From: Nymphaea colorata
Lineage: Eukaryota > Streptophyta > Magnoliopsida > Nymphaeales > Nymphaeaceae
NCBI RefSeq assembly: GCF_008831285.2
Contig: NC_045149.1
Location: 17,375,035 to 17,439,034 of the forward strand
Length of the DNA stretch: 64,000 nucleotides
Reading direction: 5' to 3'
Shown: positions 13,351 through 26,000 of the stretch, in pieces
Numbering within the stretch: position 1 is the stretch's first letter
Layout of the letters: every line of letters begins with the position of its first letter
The notes under the pieces: generated by a model
Databases searched by the model: none
Told to the model about the DNA's origin: nothing
Seen by the model: the letters and a program-made list of their open reading frames with translations, nothing else
Translations under genes and position numbers: made by a program

Positions 13351-14852
13351 GTATTGTGCTTTTGGGTTTTGGTCTAATTGAATCGCATGGTGATGAAGGC
13401 TTGGTTAATAGAATTTATTTTGAAAAGCAAGGTAAGTTTATTAAGTAGCCTAATGATCTTTAAAAGATCCTCTTTATGGGTCCACCGGGGCTGGTGAAGA
13501 AGCTTCTTAAAAAGAAATAATTCTCAAAAGGAGCAGTCACGCACGAGAAAAGGTTCAGCAGCAAGACATGTTACTTGCACACACTGCTGTGCTTTTCAAG
13601 TTCAAAAACTAATCAAAAGATACAGTTGGAGTTGCCACCAGAGCTGCTTCTCCACCTCCCAAGTAAACGGATCTGAGAGAGCTGGCAACTTGGCCAAGAA
13701 AGAGTGTCTTTCCATACTGTTGAACATGTTCATCCATGAAAGCACGGTAAAAGTAAATAGCGGAAGAGAAAGAATGTCTAGACATTCACTTGCATTCCAA
13801 TCGCAACTACTCGTAAAGAAAGAAGTGATGATGATATTTAATTTTTTACTTGCCTGTTTCTATGTAACTTTTCCTTTATATAATTGGCTACTTTTCCCTC
13901 CATGATTGGAAAGGAGAGCAGACTTTATTTTCTTCTCGGCCCTGCTGCTGTTGTGGGCCTACAGATAGGCTGCTCTCAGATTTTCTTCTTACCATGATTC
14001 CCGTTTTCAGTGTATTTGTTATAAGATTTTAGTTGTAGGTGCTATTTTTCTAGACCCTAAAAAATATATACGACACTTAAAAGGTGTATCATATATACAC
14101 TAAGTTTTAAAGGGGTGACTCTTTTCTCCCTCAGGAAATCCTGCTACTGTTTTACGATTGGTTTTCATAGATTTGACTTTATAAGGGATGCATGTTCAAT
14201 TTTGTACCTCATTTTTCAGTTTATAATATCTAAATCGTTCTTTATTTTCATTACAGAATCTATTTTTGCCAAACGATTCATCTCCTATGTCGATCCGACT
14301 TTTGAATGGTATTTGAATATTTTGAATCAAAGCACGTTCCCTCTGTATCTAGTATCTCCAATATTTGACGACAACGATTGTTGGGTCCCACTAACTGTGG
14401 GATGAAAAATTCCTAGAGGGTACAGGATCGTCCTCTCCCTTCAGAAAACTCATGATTAATGCGAACGACCGATGAATTAAACTTTTTCAACAAAAATAAG
14501 TTTCTCAGTTTTCCTCTTTTTTCTGAAAATAACTACTGTCAGGGTTTTCTTTGAATGCCTGAAAATGGTGCAGGCAGCCATCTTGCTGTCCTAAGGGAAA
14601 TCTCTGTTTTAAAAAGTGTTAGGAACGAGACACACTCTCTCTCTTGCTCACCACATCAATCATGAGAAGTAGAAAGGAAGAAGAAGACACAAGCTTTTTT
14701 AAGTGGTTGGTGACAAAGTTCTCCTACTTCCACGGCTGCAGGAGAAAATACCGCAGATATGAACTCTTGAAAACACAGTACTCCACCTCTTCAACATATA
14801 CTCTTCAACATTTATGTTTTTCATGTAGGGCCAGGAATGAACCGATTCTGTT

Positions 14853-14856
<4 letters not shown>

Positions 14857-14905
<49 letters not shown>
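14857..14905. repeat. (GA)n microsatellite
   Basis: About 24 GA units with one AAAG interruption. Confidence 0.9.
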
Positions 14906-15279
14906 CAGAATGTCAAAGCCTAACGATGAAATTGATTGAGAATACTCCGTTGCAGAGTTTCACTTATTTACACCTTTACATTAAGAAGCAGCAGAACACA
15001 ACTATGGCACACAATATCTTTAAAATATTACACCACTTACTACATTGACACGATTGAACATTTACAAATCAATCTTACACCAGCTGATTTAGACGTAGAA
15101 TCCTTTTCGATAGATATAAGATCACGAAGTACTCATTTCCTACTAAGTACATGACCACATAATGTCATAATCCCATCTAATCCAGCTTTAAATTAACTAT
15201 CTATATCATACGAAGCGCACGTCAAGTGAACTTATGACACGAACCACAGCAATCACACAGACGATAGCTACCCAGAGAG

Positions 15280-15597
15280 TTACTTGTCATGGACTTCATG
15301 GCCGACACCAGGGCTGTGCCCTGGACTTGTAGGTCGATAGTCGTCCACGAACGTCTCCTCAGCCACTCGATCCTTGTTCTTAGAAGTTCCATCACTTTCT
15401 CCAGCTTCATTTTTCGCTGGTGTAAGAGAAGCAGCACCACTGCCCTTCTCTCCATTGTTTTGAATGGGAGGAGCCACAGCTACCAAAGTCGGCGGCTGAT
15501 CATTGTTGGAGGCTTCTCTCAGACGTCTCCCATCGCAGGAGAGAAAGAAGTATGAGATAAGCAAGGCAGTGACAAGAAGGCATAGTTTGGAGGCCAT
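15280..15597 (-). CDS. CEP: CEP peptide-hormone precursor, single domain
   Basis: This 105-residue secreted CEP precursor has a signal peptide at residues 1-23 (MASKLCLLVTALLISYFFLS, then CDG), then GRRL, an acidic Ser/Gly/Lys-rich variable region, and the CEP domain DYRPTSPGHSPGVGH at 86-100. A five-residue tail, EVHDK, follows. The first 12 residues closely match the gene at 8.6 kb, supporting recent common ancestry and the chosen ATG. No intron is visible. The EVHDK tail resembles the DVHDK tail of the gene at 26.7 kb, so these two are probably closest relatives. Mature CEPs of about 15 residues with hydroxylated prolines are known for the family; processing here is inferred. Confidence 0.93.
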   Translation of the reverse strand: MASKLCLLVTALLISYFFLSCDGRRLREASNNDQPPTLVAVAPPIQNNGEKGSGAASLTPAKNEAGESDGTSKNKDRVAEETFVDDYRPTSPGHSPGVGHEVHDK

Positions 15598-15665
15598 GGA
15601 GATAGCTGTGTATGCCTATGGCAGTGAAGGAAGGTGTGCGAGAAACATAGACGAAGTTGGTTGTG

Positions 15666-15676
15666 TATTTATAGAG
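15666..15676 (-). promoter_or_regulatory. TATA box of the CEP gene at 15.3 kb
   Basis: CTCTATAAATA on the minus strand, about 70 bp upstream of the ATG and identical to the box of the 8.6-kb gene. Confidence 0.8.
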
Positions 15677-15728
15677 TTGACAGGTACTTCCTTTTGCAAA
15701 GAGAAGAAAAGAAAAACTGAGAATTTGT

Positions 15729-15773
15729 AAAGTAGCACTGCCGTTTCTGTGGTAGATCCCTCCTGTAACTGTG
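15729..15773 (-). promoter_or_regulatory. Conserved upstream block A (CEP at 15.3 kb)
   Basis: The plus strand carries GTTTCTGTGGTAGATCCCTC, then CTGTAACTGTGG. It is the counterpart of the blocks at 9038-9083 and 27220-27268. Confidence 0.6.
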
Positions 15774-16136
15774 GACGCTTGATTACCATGGAATCTCTGA
15801 AGTGTCAAAACTACCCTCTAGGGAGAAAAAGAGAGTCTTCTATCATTGTGAAGATTCATGACAGATTCTCTCTCTCTCTCTCTCTCTCTCGGCAGCCAGC
15901 AGAAGTAGAGTTTTTTAATATATCTGCTGAAGATTTATATTGGAGAAACAACACCAGAGAGAGCCAGAGAGGTGGTGTTGCTTGGTTATTATCTGATCTG
16001 GTGTACATTTTTAAGTGTAGAAAAAATGTCGACCACCACCATCCACTAGTGCAAGCGCATTAACCAGGAGCAGCAAGTTGGTCCCGTCCCCTTCTCCTCT
16101 TCCCTTCCTCCCCTGGCTTAAGGGTGAGGAGATAAG

Positions 16137-16202
16137 TTTTTTGCAGTACGCCCACTATTCAAATGGAAGCAAAAGCTACCTGCCCGGCTGTCCTCCACTC
16201 TG
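16137..16202 (-). promoter_or_regulatory. Conserved upstream block B (CEP at 15.3 kb)
   Basis: The plus strand carries TTTTTTGCAGTACGCCCACT, then ATTCAAATGGAAGCAAAAGC and CTGTCCTCCACTCTGGC, similar to blocks at 9.86, 22.19 and 27.58 kb. Confidence 0.5.
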
Positions 16203-16219
16203 GCCTGTAAAATTTATCT

Positions 16220-18789
16220 CCGTAGCAGGGCTAGCTGTTCTCTTGAAAATTCACTATACAAATGTACACTTGAAAAACTAACATGGGAATCAACTCCATT
16301 TAATGTTCTTGTAAACTCTTGAATTGAATTCTTGAAGTGGTTAAAAAGTTCATTGTGTTGAATTAGTTCATGAACAGATCCCTCATCCCCTGTCTTCATA
16401 CTCGTTGATCACCTCAAGCAAATTAATGAGAAATTCGTCATGATCAAATTTCTACCAAGTTGACCTTTAAATCGTATTTTCTCATGAACAAAAAAACTCT
16501 GTTTGTCTATCTTAAAAGATCACCGGCATGTAGCCATTGACATTTAGAAGAAATCATCAAACTTCAATGATTTGAATACTAATCTTAACTAATACAAGAT
16601 TTCAAAATGAACGTGGCAGGAAGCTTGTTCGTCATTCATCCACTTCATAAGGTGAGCAAAATCCAGGTTCAGATCCGTTGAACTGAACAGCATGGGCTTA
16701 TCTTTGAACCAAACCTGTTACATACCCCATTGGTTACAGTACTGATCTGGCTTAGATCCATCACCTTGCATGCATCTTCAAATAGTTAGGATACTTTTCT
16801 TTGATGAGTGGTTTTTTGAGATACATATTGAACATAATCCTGCAACCAGATGCTTTGTGATCACGACAATTAATTAATTAATTAATTAAGCCAGTGATCA
16901 ACTTGAAATTATCCTGAAAAATTGAATTACCAATGGTATCTTCAACTTGGTTGATCTTGAAAATATTTAGTACTGAGCAGGAGGAATATCGAGTACAAAC
17001 ATATACCGTAAGCAAGTAATAAAAGTCAAGAACTCAAAGAACTTGACCTGTAGTTCTATTTCAAACTCCATTTTCTTATCCGTCAGTGACACCTGTGTCT
17101 AGACTGAATTGTTAATCTCCTGCTCACCCAAAAAGTAACTAATGAAAATCATGGCCCTCGAGGACATAAGTCATGGAAATATTGTGGTCCTCTGACCTAA
17201 TCACATGCTGAGGAACCAGAACTCTGATTCCCCATTTCATCCGTTATTATGACAGCAACATATTCTTTTGACTACTTGTGAAAGTCTGATCTTGCTTTTG
17301 CAGATGAAAGAACATGCATGTTTGCCATTTAAAAGGATGGTAAGTACAATATCAAAACAAGCTGTAAAACGTATTGAAGTTGTCTTGAAACATTTGGCAC
17401 TGTATGTCACTTGGTGCATGGCAATCACTTGCTTTATTTTACTATTAAATGTCATGGGGTGTAAAATAATATTTATTTATTTAATCTTTATTCATGAAAA
17501 ACAGGGTACAAAAAGGGAAACTACTGGTTGTGTTTGTGGAATTTCCCTAATTAAAGCTTAATACTGCACTGTATTTAAGTCGAGTCGTATCACTTCTCTG
17601 ATGTATCACAATCTCAATGCAATAGGGTAATTAAAAAAAATAAAGAATACATTTTCTAAAAAAAGTGAAAAAAATAAAAAGAAGGTTTCTTGAGATATTT
17701 ATGCATTTGTACTCTCTATGGCATATAGCTCTTATATAGGACAAGCTGACAGGCAAGATGCACTGGATCATCTCAGAGTTCCTCTTGCCGGTGGAGTATC
17801 TTAAAGAAGATTCTTGTATGACACTTGATCATATTCCATCCACTTTTGGGGACAAAGGAGAAAGGGAGCTTTTTTGTTCATGGAACATGCCGAAAAGTTT
17901 CTGTTAGTTCAAAGATTCATTTTACTATAGTATTTCTTATATAAATTTTCTAAACAAACAAATAAGTAACTTGAATTGTTGTTTACATTGAAAATTAAGA
18001 GTCGAGATCGATAAGAAGTTGGTTAAGACACTTGATTTGAGGTTTCCCTTCATACTTACAATTTGACAACCCAATGCTATCTTATTTTATTTCCATTAAT
18101 TCTGAAAAACCATCTGTTCTTCAGTATCCCATGTATCAGAAAATATCTTAAATTAGCTAATTTTAAACTGATTAACTACGTCATTTAGATCGAGTACAAA
18201 CTTTCCGTGTTCGCATGTAGGTAAATTCTAGCTACATCCTAACAGTAATTGCCGCATCCAAGCAAAATCTGGTCCACTTGTAAGCTCAAAGATTTATAGG
18301 ATCTGTAAGATACAGAGCAATATTGTTGGCTCAGCCCATGACGATTCTGGTCCTATCCACAATATGAACTGAATACCAAACTTGTGGGCATCAAAGATCA
18401 AATATGAAGTTCGGTTATTCGATGCATGTGACTCAAACGACTTATACATGAAAAGTAACTTTTGAAAGATTCTTTGATAACCAAATATTTGAGTTGGCAG
18501 CCTTAATAACCATGTCATGTTGTGTGTGTGTGCGTGCATACAAGGCATGAGTAAAAATAATCAGTTCCAATTTGAGACTGCTTTTTTTAGGCCCCTTCCG
18601 TTTCTTAGTGATCCACCATTCTTAGAGTGGGAAGGATATATGGTTCGGGAGAGGGTAGGCAAGTAAGTGAGAGAGAGAGAGAAAAACATATGTAAGAAAT
18701 TGGTAAGTACGTGAACTTATGCAAGATCCATAAAAAATCATTTTTGCCGTTGCTCTTTCCAACATACAAAACTGATAAAAACTCAATTA
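16220..18789. other. Intergenic, no gene recognised
   Basis: No supported gene. A short (AATT)n tract lies at about 16869-16888. The rest is AT-rich unique-looking sequence with only short unsupported frames. Confidence 0.55.
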
Positions 18790-18794
18790 AGATA

Positions 18795-19060
18795 TATTAT
18801 AATAACCCCATCTATTTTTGGGCTCGGGCGTCTGGTTTGACGAATCCCAATCCGTCCCCTAACAGTTTCGGCTCTAACCCCAAAAATATTATGCACAAGC
18901 ATCCGCGTGTATGGAACCTCAGGTCCAAGTGTTGAACCGGCTCTGATACCAGTATAACAACCCGATCTACTCCTAAGCTCAGGCCACTGGTTCGATGGAT
19001 CTCAACATGCCTCCTAGCAGTTTCGGTTCTAGCTTGAAAAGGGCTAGAAACTAGGACAAT
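18795..19060 (-). mobile_element. TRIM-like miniature LTR retroelement
   Basis: Two diverged direct repeats flank a primer-binding-site motif. One starts ATAATAACCCCATCTA near 18800, the other ATAACAACCCGATCTA near 18954. Each continues through GGTTTGACGAATC or GGTTCGATGGATC to CAGTTTCGGCTCTA or CAGTTTCGGTTCTA. Just beside the right repeat, on the minus strand, is TGGTATCAGAGCC (18939-18951), the usual initiator-tRNA-Met primer site of plant LTR elements. With an internal region of well under 200 bp and no coding capacity, it fits a terminal-repeat retrotransposon in miniature. Exact ends and target duplication were not resolved. Confidence 0.55.
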
Positions 19061-19127
19061 CATCTCATTAATGACCCATTTTTAGAAGTCATTGAAGATC
19101 CCTCACAATATTTAATACTAGATTAAA

Positions 19128-19256
<129 letters not shown>

Positions 19257-19259
19257 AAT

Positions 19260-21818
19260 GGCTATTTAAGCATCAATACAATTTTTTTTTGTCCCAGCTA
19301 GTCACAAACTAGATTACGACAAAAAATAGACCTTCGAGAATAAAGAGAAGGGTGAAAGTTTTGTTGAGCGGTAAAAAGTTTTGGCTCTCTCGTTGAGCTC
19401 TTGTTGAGCGGTAAGATGTAGCTCTACCGAACATTCTGGCCTTCTTACCGAGTCAAATACATGTTAAGATCACAAGCTATTCCATCCTTTCTTTATATTG
19501 GCATCGTGAATCACGAAAGGCAATGGGCTTTTATGATATGAATACGTTTTCTGTTGTGTTGCGTAACGCAGAGATTGTTTTTAAAGGCCGCTTTTTTCTG
19601 TTGGGTGCTCCACGACTTAATAGGACGATCAGTAACCGTTGCTTTTTTCCATATAATTAAACAGGCGTATGTCTGTGAGACTGTGATCTCTTTGGTCTTG
19701 GCGTTGAGCTTTACACCTTTTGGTTGAAGAATGCCGATCGAGTTTAATAATAATATGCAAAGTATGACCAGTCCCGTAGTTTATTTGATAAAAAAGAACA
19801 GGTAGTTGAAGCTGAATTAAAAATGAAGAAGGTGGTGATTGATACTTAGAGATATTGCAGAAACATACCTAAATTAAGTTTTAGCCACAATAAAACACTT
19901 AACCTATAATTTCAACAAAAAAAAGGCCTTGCAGTTCCAAGGGGCATGACTTAACTTGACTTAACTGGTCGAGTTGTCCGACTGGTAAAATCTCGATCAT
20001 CAGTTTGATTTTCGTGGGTGCTATTTTTCTGCATTGCAAATGGTGGATGTGATGCACTTTAGTATGCTGCTTTCCACCCAAGTCTTAAAGCAGCCCTTAA
20101 TGGTGTGGGCGAATTTGCTATCAATGGAAGTGGTAGAAATGAGGTTCTGCCAAGCCATCTGTGGTCTTGCGAGTGAGTGGAAGAGATAAATTAAAAGAAT
20201 TCAATTTTTACTTTTAATTTGTTTATATATATATATATATATGTTACTGATTGACGAAGAGATCGATCGTGGATGGAACATGCAAGAGTTAATAAAATCT
20301 TTAAAAGATTGAAAAGTTGAAAAAACTGAAAAAAATGAAGAATGTGTCTTGACTAACGGTGCAGAAGCTTAGGTGTTCTTAATTGACATTATTAGAGACT
20401 TAGATGAGTTTTTGGTTAATGACTAAACTTTGTGTTTAATTTAAAAAAAAAAATCCCTTTGTTAAAACAGTAAAGGGGAGCAACCGTTACTTGGAGCAAG
20501 TGCATCATAAAAAGACATCGAAAAGTTGGACGATAATATATTCCGGCGCCATTTGATCTTTTGGAAATTAAGAGACCATAGATGCATGCAAGCTTTAGGT
20601 TCCTTGGTTTTAAAAACTTTTCTCATACAAGGGCCGCAGCACATGTGACCCCGTGGAATTACGCCTGGTTCAGTCGTACGATCGCCAACCAAAATGTAGA
20701 ACTTTTGATCTCTATAGATTCCTTGATAATTTTTCTTAAATTTTTTACATTTTGTGAAATCAGTTTGGTTGTGGATCTGATATAAAACTTTGCAAGCGAT
20801 ATCTTGCTGTTTTATGCTCATTAAGTCCAGCTCCTTCTGCAGCATGAGTTGCTAGGTCGTTTGGTAAGATTTTATATTTTTCTGCATTTTTACATATGCT
20901 AAGTTAAAAATTTTCAAAAATATAAGCATACATTCCTGATTTTGTGGTGATGATGGGAAGAATTTGGCTCTTCTCTCACATGTGGCTTAGGGCTTCATGC
21001 TCTGTTCTTGGTACCTATTGCTCCATTTAAGTTTAGGCTTTAGGAGTATTAGTCTCCAGGTTTTATGCTGCCGGTTAAATGACAAAGTCTCTGGCAGGAG
21101 AGAGATTTCTTCAAGACCCAAATGAAAAGAGGAAAGTCTAAGCTTTAGAATTGTACCCAACAACATAGAATACTGAGAAAGAGAGTTAGAGAGAGTGAGA
21201 TCTTTAGAAAAAACATGCACTAGTGGAGAGGCATGCTACGTGTTGCACAAGAGAATTGCTTTTTGAAGGGATTCAAGCAAAAACTAATGGAAAGGGAAAT
21301 TCTGGGGCTCTCCACCTCCCAAAGGAGTCAGAGGAAGCGGGGCCTTTCCCCCACACTTTGGCTGATCTCTTGCACACTTAGCTACTAAAGCCTTAACTGG
21401 CATGATCAAAAGGGTGAACATGTGGTTGGAGAAAGAAAGTGATCATGTAAAGTGAAAAGAATACTACTAAAAAAGGCAAAGGAACGCGTTGTGTGCACTT
21501 CCTGTGCAATACACCACCACAGGTGTCTGTAAAGAAACCAAAAAATGCCGAGTACCAGTTTTTGCTTGTTTTTTCACATCTAACAACGGCCATGAGCACA
21601 TTGGTCGGCCGAATGACAGCGGTGCAACACTTGCAGCCATTCTATTCATGTCATTTTAGCTAAAACATTTTGTTTTTTCTAATTAACAGAACTTTAGTTC
21701 ATGTCCTTATTTCACAATTTCTATTGAAAAGTATGCTCCCTAGTTAAAAAATTGTAAAAAACTGATCTCTTTTTCTAAATTGTATGCAAAAAGTAGGCTT
21801 CGGGAACGAAAGTTCCCA
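19260..21818. other. Intergenic, no gene recognised
   Basis: No supported gene. A 127-residue ATG-initiated minus-strand frame at 20462-20845 has no recognisable domain. A short TA tract lies at 20221-20242. Confidence 0.5.
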
Positions 21819-21944
21819 TTAGTTTACTGCCACCGCCGCTACTGTCAAAGAGAATTCAGGAGGCGGCTTGAGACGCCTCCCCATTGCATGGAAAAAGCAA
21901 ATTAAGAGCATGTGATGAAGGCAGCAACAAGAGCATGTGATCAT
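21819..21944 (-). pseudogene. Decayed CEP relic lacking the CEP domain
   Basis: On the minus strand a 41-codon frame begins ATG near 21944. It keeps a hydrophobic Cys/Leu-rich start and, in register, the GRRL motif that follows the signal peptide in the CEP genes at 8.6, 15.3 and 26.7 kb. The plus-strand GAGACGCCTCCCC..GCATGG matches TAGACGCCTCCCCTCGCATGG of the 8.6-kb gene. It stops at 21819 with no CEP domain downstream. Conserved block B lies upstream at about 22.19 kb, as for the intact genes. It is best read as a truncated, diverged CEP copy. Because the match is short, confidence is moderate. Confidence 0.5.
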
Positions 21945-22193
21945 AGCATCTATATAAGAGAGAGAGAGAGAGAGAGATTCTTAGGAGATTCCCTGAGTGA
22001 TTCCCCTGGGACAGAAATGGAAAGAGTTTCTAGTAGTTTATAAGATACAAACAGCGCGATTGTCTTCTGCAGTTTGAACTTATAAAAGCTGTCCATCACC
22101 ACCACCCATGAGTCTGAAGACCATAGGCATGGCCAAGTTGGTCCAATCCTTGTCTTCCCCTGCTCTTACCTTAGCTACCGCAGCTGTACTCAA

Positions 22194-22262
22194 CTTTTTG
22201 CAGTATGCTAATTATTCAAATGGCAGCTAGCTAGCAAACTGAAGCCACCTGCCCTCCACTGC
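22194..22262 (-). promoter_or_regulatory. Conserved upstream block B (CEP relic)
   Basis: The plus strand carries CTTTTTGCAGTATGCTAATT, then ATTCAAATGGCAGC and CCACCTGCCCTCCACTGCC. It is homologous to the blocks upstream of the intact single-domain CEP genes, which supports the relic call. Confidence 0.5.
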
Positions 22263-22447
22263 CCACATGTAAAATTTTATGGCCAGCCACGCGCCAACTG
22301 CCCTTTCCCTTAAAATATCGCCCCAGTTTCAGAGTTTGAGTTCAAAAAATCGGATCCACATCCATAATAGCAATCCAAACCCATGCTCTTAAATCCCAAG
22401 CCCTGAAACCTGTCAAATTTTATGTTGAAACACGTCCTCACGGTACC

Positions 22448-22610
22448 TTAGGAGCTGCTTGGTAATGGGAACAGTTTGTTAGTGTTTCTTAAATCAGCTC
22501 CAAAGATAGAGGTAGATTCATAAAATATTGTATCTATGAACCTGCCGCTATCCTTAAGGCAGGTTTATGTTATAGCAGCAACGTGTTATTGTTGCCAAAC
22601 AGCCCCTTAA
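22448..22610. mobile_element. MITE, hAT-like, 163 bp
   Basis: The left end TTAGGAGCTGCTTGGTAATG is an imperfect inverted copy of the right end GTTGCCAAACAGCCCCTTAA. No open frame is present. The ends GGGCTGTTTGGCAA and TTGCCAAACAGCCC are of a type common to plant hAT-like MITEs. The target-site duplication was not resolved. Confidence 0.55.
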
Positions 22611-23639
22611 TTGTACAAGGATGATGAGAGTTTGTTAATAAGTTGGTAGCGACCCATTGCCATATTCATGCATGTGTAAAAGAGAAGAAGAAGATATATG
22701 GCAAAAATCTTAGAAGTTGACTAATAAGACTGCTATTATATTCAGAGAATATAAAATGGCAATACATAGTTTCCAGGAAACATCAAAGAGAAACCCAGTT
22801 CTGAACCCTTTTGGGGACGGCCGGAAACCTCTTTATATATGTCACATTGAGTGTCAAGTTGGAGATCTTAGTTCAAGCGTCATCCCTGTCGTTCGATTCT
22901 CTGAGCTTAGTATCTGTGTTGTTTTCGATCGTAAGGCTTGGTGAAGGGGTCTCACCTCTTAAGTACAGTGGTATACTTTGCTTAGGATTGTTAAGAAAAT
23001 GATGCCCATGGAAATCAAAACTATTAAGCTGTAACTTGCACCTTGCTCTATCTTCAGGTAAACAAGTGAGATGGGTTTCTACTCTAAGCCATTATAGTTG
23101 TCATTGCTTTATCTTTGATTGGTCTATTTTGGACAACCTTGCACATGATCGATGGTGCAAATTGACGCTTCCTTACTGCAGAGCTATATTTTATTTTGCA
23201 ATGGACAGGCATGCGATCAAAAAGCAGTTCTTCTGGGCAACTACAGTTCATCCAACGAACTTGGTACTCCTGTTATTAATGCAGCTACAAACTCATTTAC
23301 TTTGGTCAATTCTCCACTCAGTTAGTGCTGATGGGATTTGAAGCGTCCATAACAAAAGAAGAAACTAACTTGGTTCTCTCCTTTACTGTTTTCTCTTTCG
23401 TGGAAAGTGATCAGCAAATGCAGTCATAAATCAGGCAGACGCGCGGAAGGCGAAGACAAGCGCTATCATATATGATAGATCCTTCATGCTTATGGTCAAA
23501 TTAAGGGGCCCCTCGTTTTGAACGTCAAGCCACTCAAACATAGTTGACAATCCCTGTCACTTTAGTCTGATGCTGGATCTTAGGATACTAAAGTAGATTC
23601 TCTTGGAACTCTTCATTTTGTCGGCTTTCTGTTGGGCTC

Positions 23640-23646
23640 CCTCCCT

Positions 23647-23690
<44 letters not shown>
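23640..23690. repeat. (CCCT)n(CT)n microsatellite
   Basis: A few CCCT units run into about 19 CT units. Confidence 0.9.
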
Positions 23691-23693
<3 letters not shown>

Positions 23694-25950
23694 TAAATCT
23701 CTCCCAAAAATTAGGTCAGATTCACCGATTCACCGAACATTGTAATTTCTTCCCAAGTCTGTGGCAAATTTGTGAAACAGTTTTGTTATTGTTGCCAACT
23801 AAGTGTTGACATTGTTTATATATGAGTGTGCTTGAATAACTGAGTTAAATTGAAGGGATTTAAGATCTTAGGTGATCATAAGGAAATACGCTTCCTCCAA
23901 ACACACTTCCAAGGGAAAGTGCACTTCCTACTTTGCTTCCCATGTTGGCTAATTAATTCGACTTACTTCAAGTTCATTAATTCTACTGTGAAAGGTTAAC
24001 AGATGATCTGTTTTAGGTCAACTTATATATTTGTTCTTCTTTAGCATCCCAGTACCTAGCTTTGGTAATTGCTTTCCTGCTCACTTGAAGCTGCAAGTTT
24101 TCACTTATTAAATACTTGCCTTCGGCTTCTCATGTGGTACGCATTTCACAGTCCGGTATCTTTTTTGTCTTGCTTGTTTTCTGGTTGAAGCTTCAAAACG
24201 AAAGTTGAGAACAGGAAAAAGAAAGAAACTAAGGCAGAACATTTATTCTAATTCTGAATCAATGGATCATTTAGAAGAAAAAAGAAACAAAACAATGCAT
24301 ACATTCCGCAGCTTAAATTTTCACATAAAAATCTTCTGTAAATATATGGCATGCAGTCGGCAGGAAAAAGCCAAGACCACCACAAATTTTCGTTTAGTTG
24401 CTCTTCGGGATCGTACGCTCTGTGCACATGCATTTGCTTCCTTGGTGGCTCAGAATCAGTATGTGTTCATTGGGTGGGAAGTGGGGCACTCCCTTAAAAC
24501 TAAGTTTCCTTTTTTTCCTTTTCCAAATTCAGCCCAAATTTATATACATAGTTGACAGCTACAGCCCTGCCTTACCATGATCGACAAATTCAAACAGTTC
24601 TACATCTGTGAAAAATTCGTCATCCCATCTGGTACTTCGATTTTGCATGAGCCAACAACTTAACAATAGGTATCTATCTTAACCAAATGGATCTGTCTCT
24701 TAATTTTTTTTCTCCAGTTGTATTTAAGAGTTACGACATTTCATTGAAAAGAGAAATATATCAGTTCAGGTAAATATAAACTCAAAAACTAACTTAGAAC
24801 AGGATTTGTTTACAGTACCAGTTAATGAGAGCTTGACATGAAGCACCAGTTTGCCAAAGGGAACAGTTTATAACTATTATATGAATATGACTCGAAGATT
24901 GGGATAATTCCAGTTACAAATTCTTCTCATTGCCAAACAGCCCCGTCATGAACCTCTAAGATTTCAACTTCCATGGGCAGGTCTGTTCGTGACCTCATGA
25001 GCTGCTCATTCAAGGGGTGAAGGAAGTGTACAAGTTACCCCACTGGTGAAACTGTCATTAGTATTATATACAGTTTTTTGTAACAGTACTTAAAACAGAT
25101 CAATGGCAGGGATGGATTGAACAATATCAATAATTAAAACAGATCAACGGCAGGGATGGATTGAACAATATCACTAAAACCATGGCCGTATTTTTCAATT
25201 GGAAAAAAGCTGCGGATGGATTCGACACAAAGAAGAATCTTAAATTCAAACTAAAAAAATTATCATGGCAGAATGAGTGCAGGGTAGGGACAAAAAAGAG
25301 GAAGAGAACTTTGGCACGGTACGTGCAGGTGACCCACTAAATTTTCAAAGATTCAAGAAGGTGGGAAGGAAGGAAGAAAGGCAGGAGTACAAACTGTACA
25401 CCAAGGCCCAGTGGCCTGGAGGACTGGAGAAGCTGCCGAGCTCTCTCGACCAACCAAAATGCGGGGGGGCAAAAGGAGCTTCATTTGTCTGAATCCCTGC
25501 CTTTTTCCTCAGGCTCTGACTATCATGCACGCCTCAGATCAATCGGTTTTATTTAAAGTTTGAGTTGGAGTTCCCTTTTTTGCTTCTACCGGCTCTTCGC
25601 CGTTCGTTCGTGCGCCCACCGGTCCAAAATGAATTCATTCGCTTTTGTTGTGGCTGGTGAAATGAGTATTCAAAGGTGCGAATGCAATTGTGCGTAGAAA
25701 TTAAAATTGGAAAAGGGGAGGTGGAGAGAGCAGGAACATTATTGTTCAATCTGCGCTTGCAATCCAAGATTCCAATCCCAACTGTCACTCAGAAGAGATT
25801 GCCCTCCCCAGAACAGATGATCATTTTGTTTATTCTGTGATTAATAGTTCTCACTTTTTCAGGGAGATGATTTGAATAATGGGGCGTTGACATTTTAACT
25901 GAGGGTGGATGCAGTTACTGTACTACCAGAAGATATTTACTCGTGGGTAC

Positions 25951-25951
25951 C

Positions 25952-25996
<45 letters not shown>
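25951..25996. repeat. (GA)n microsatellite
   Basis: About 22 GA units, intergenic. Confidence 0.95.

Positions 25997-26000
<4 letters not shown>

Noticed and set aside
14644-15048. 134-residue frame running through a GA tract
   Set aside because: The Arg-Glu stretch comes from the microsatellite, and the flanks show no family resemblance.
18795-19060. Possibility that the primer-site motif here belongs to a Cassandra element with 5S rRNA-like LTRs
   Set aside because: I could not see a 5S rRNA-like stretch in the direct repeats, so only a generic TRIM call was made.
20462-20845. 127-residue minus-strand open frame starting at an ATG
   Set aside because: No recognisable domain, signal or family resemblance, and it lies in AT-rich spacer. 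It may be chance.
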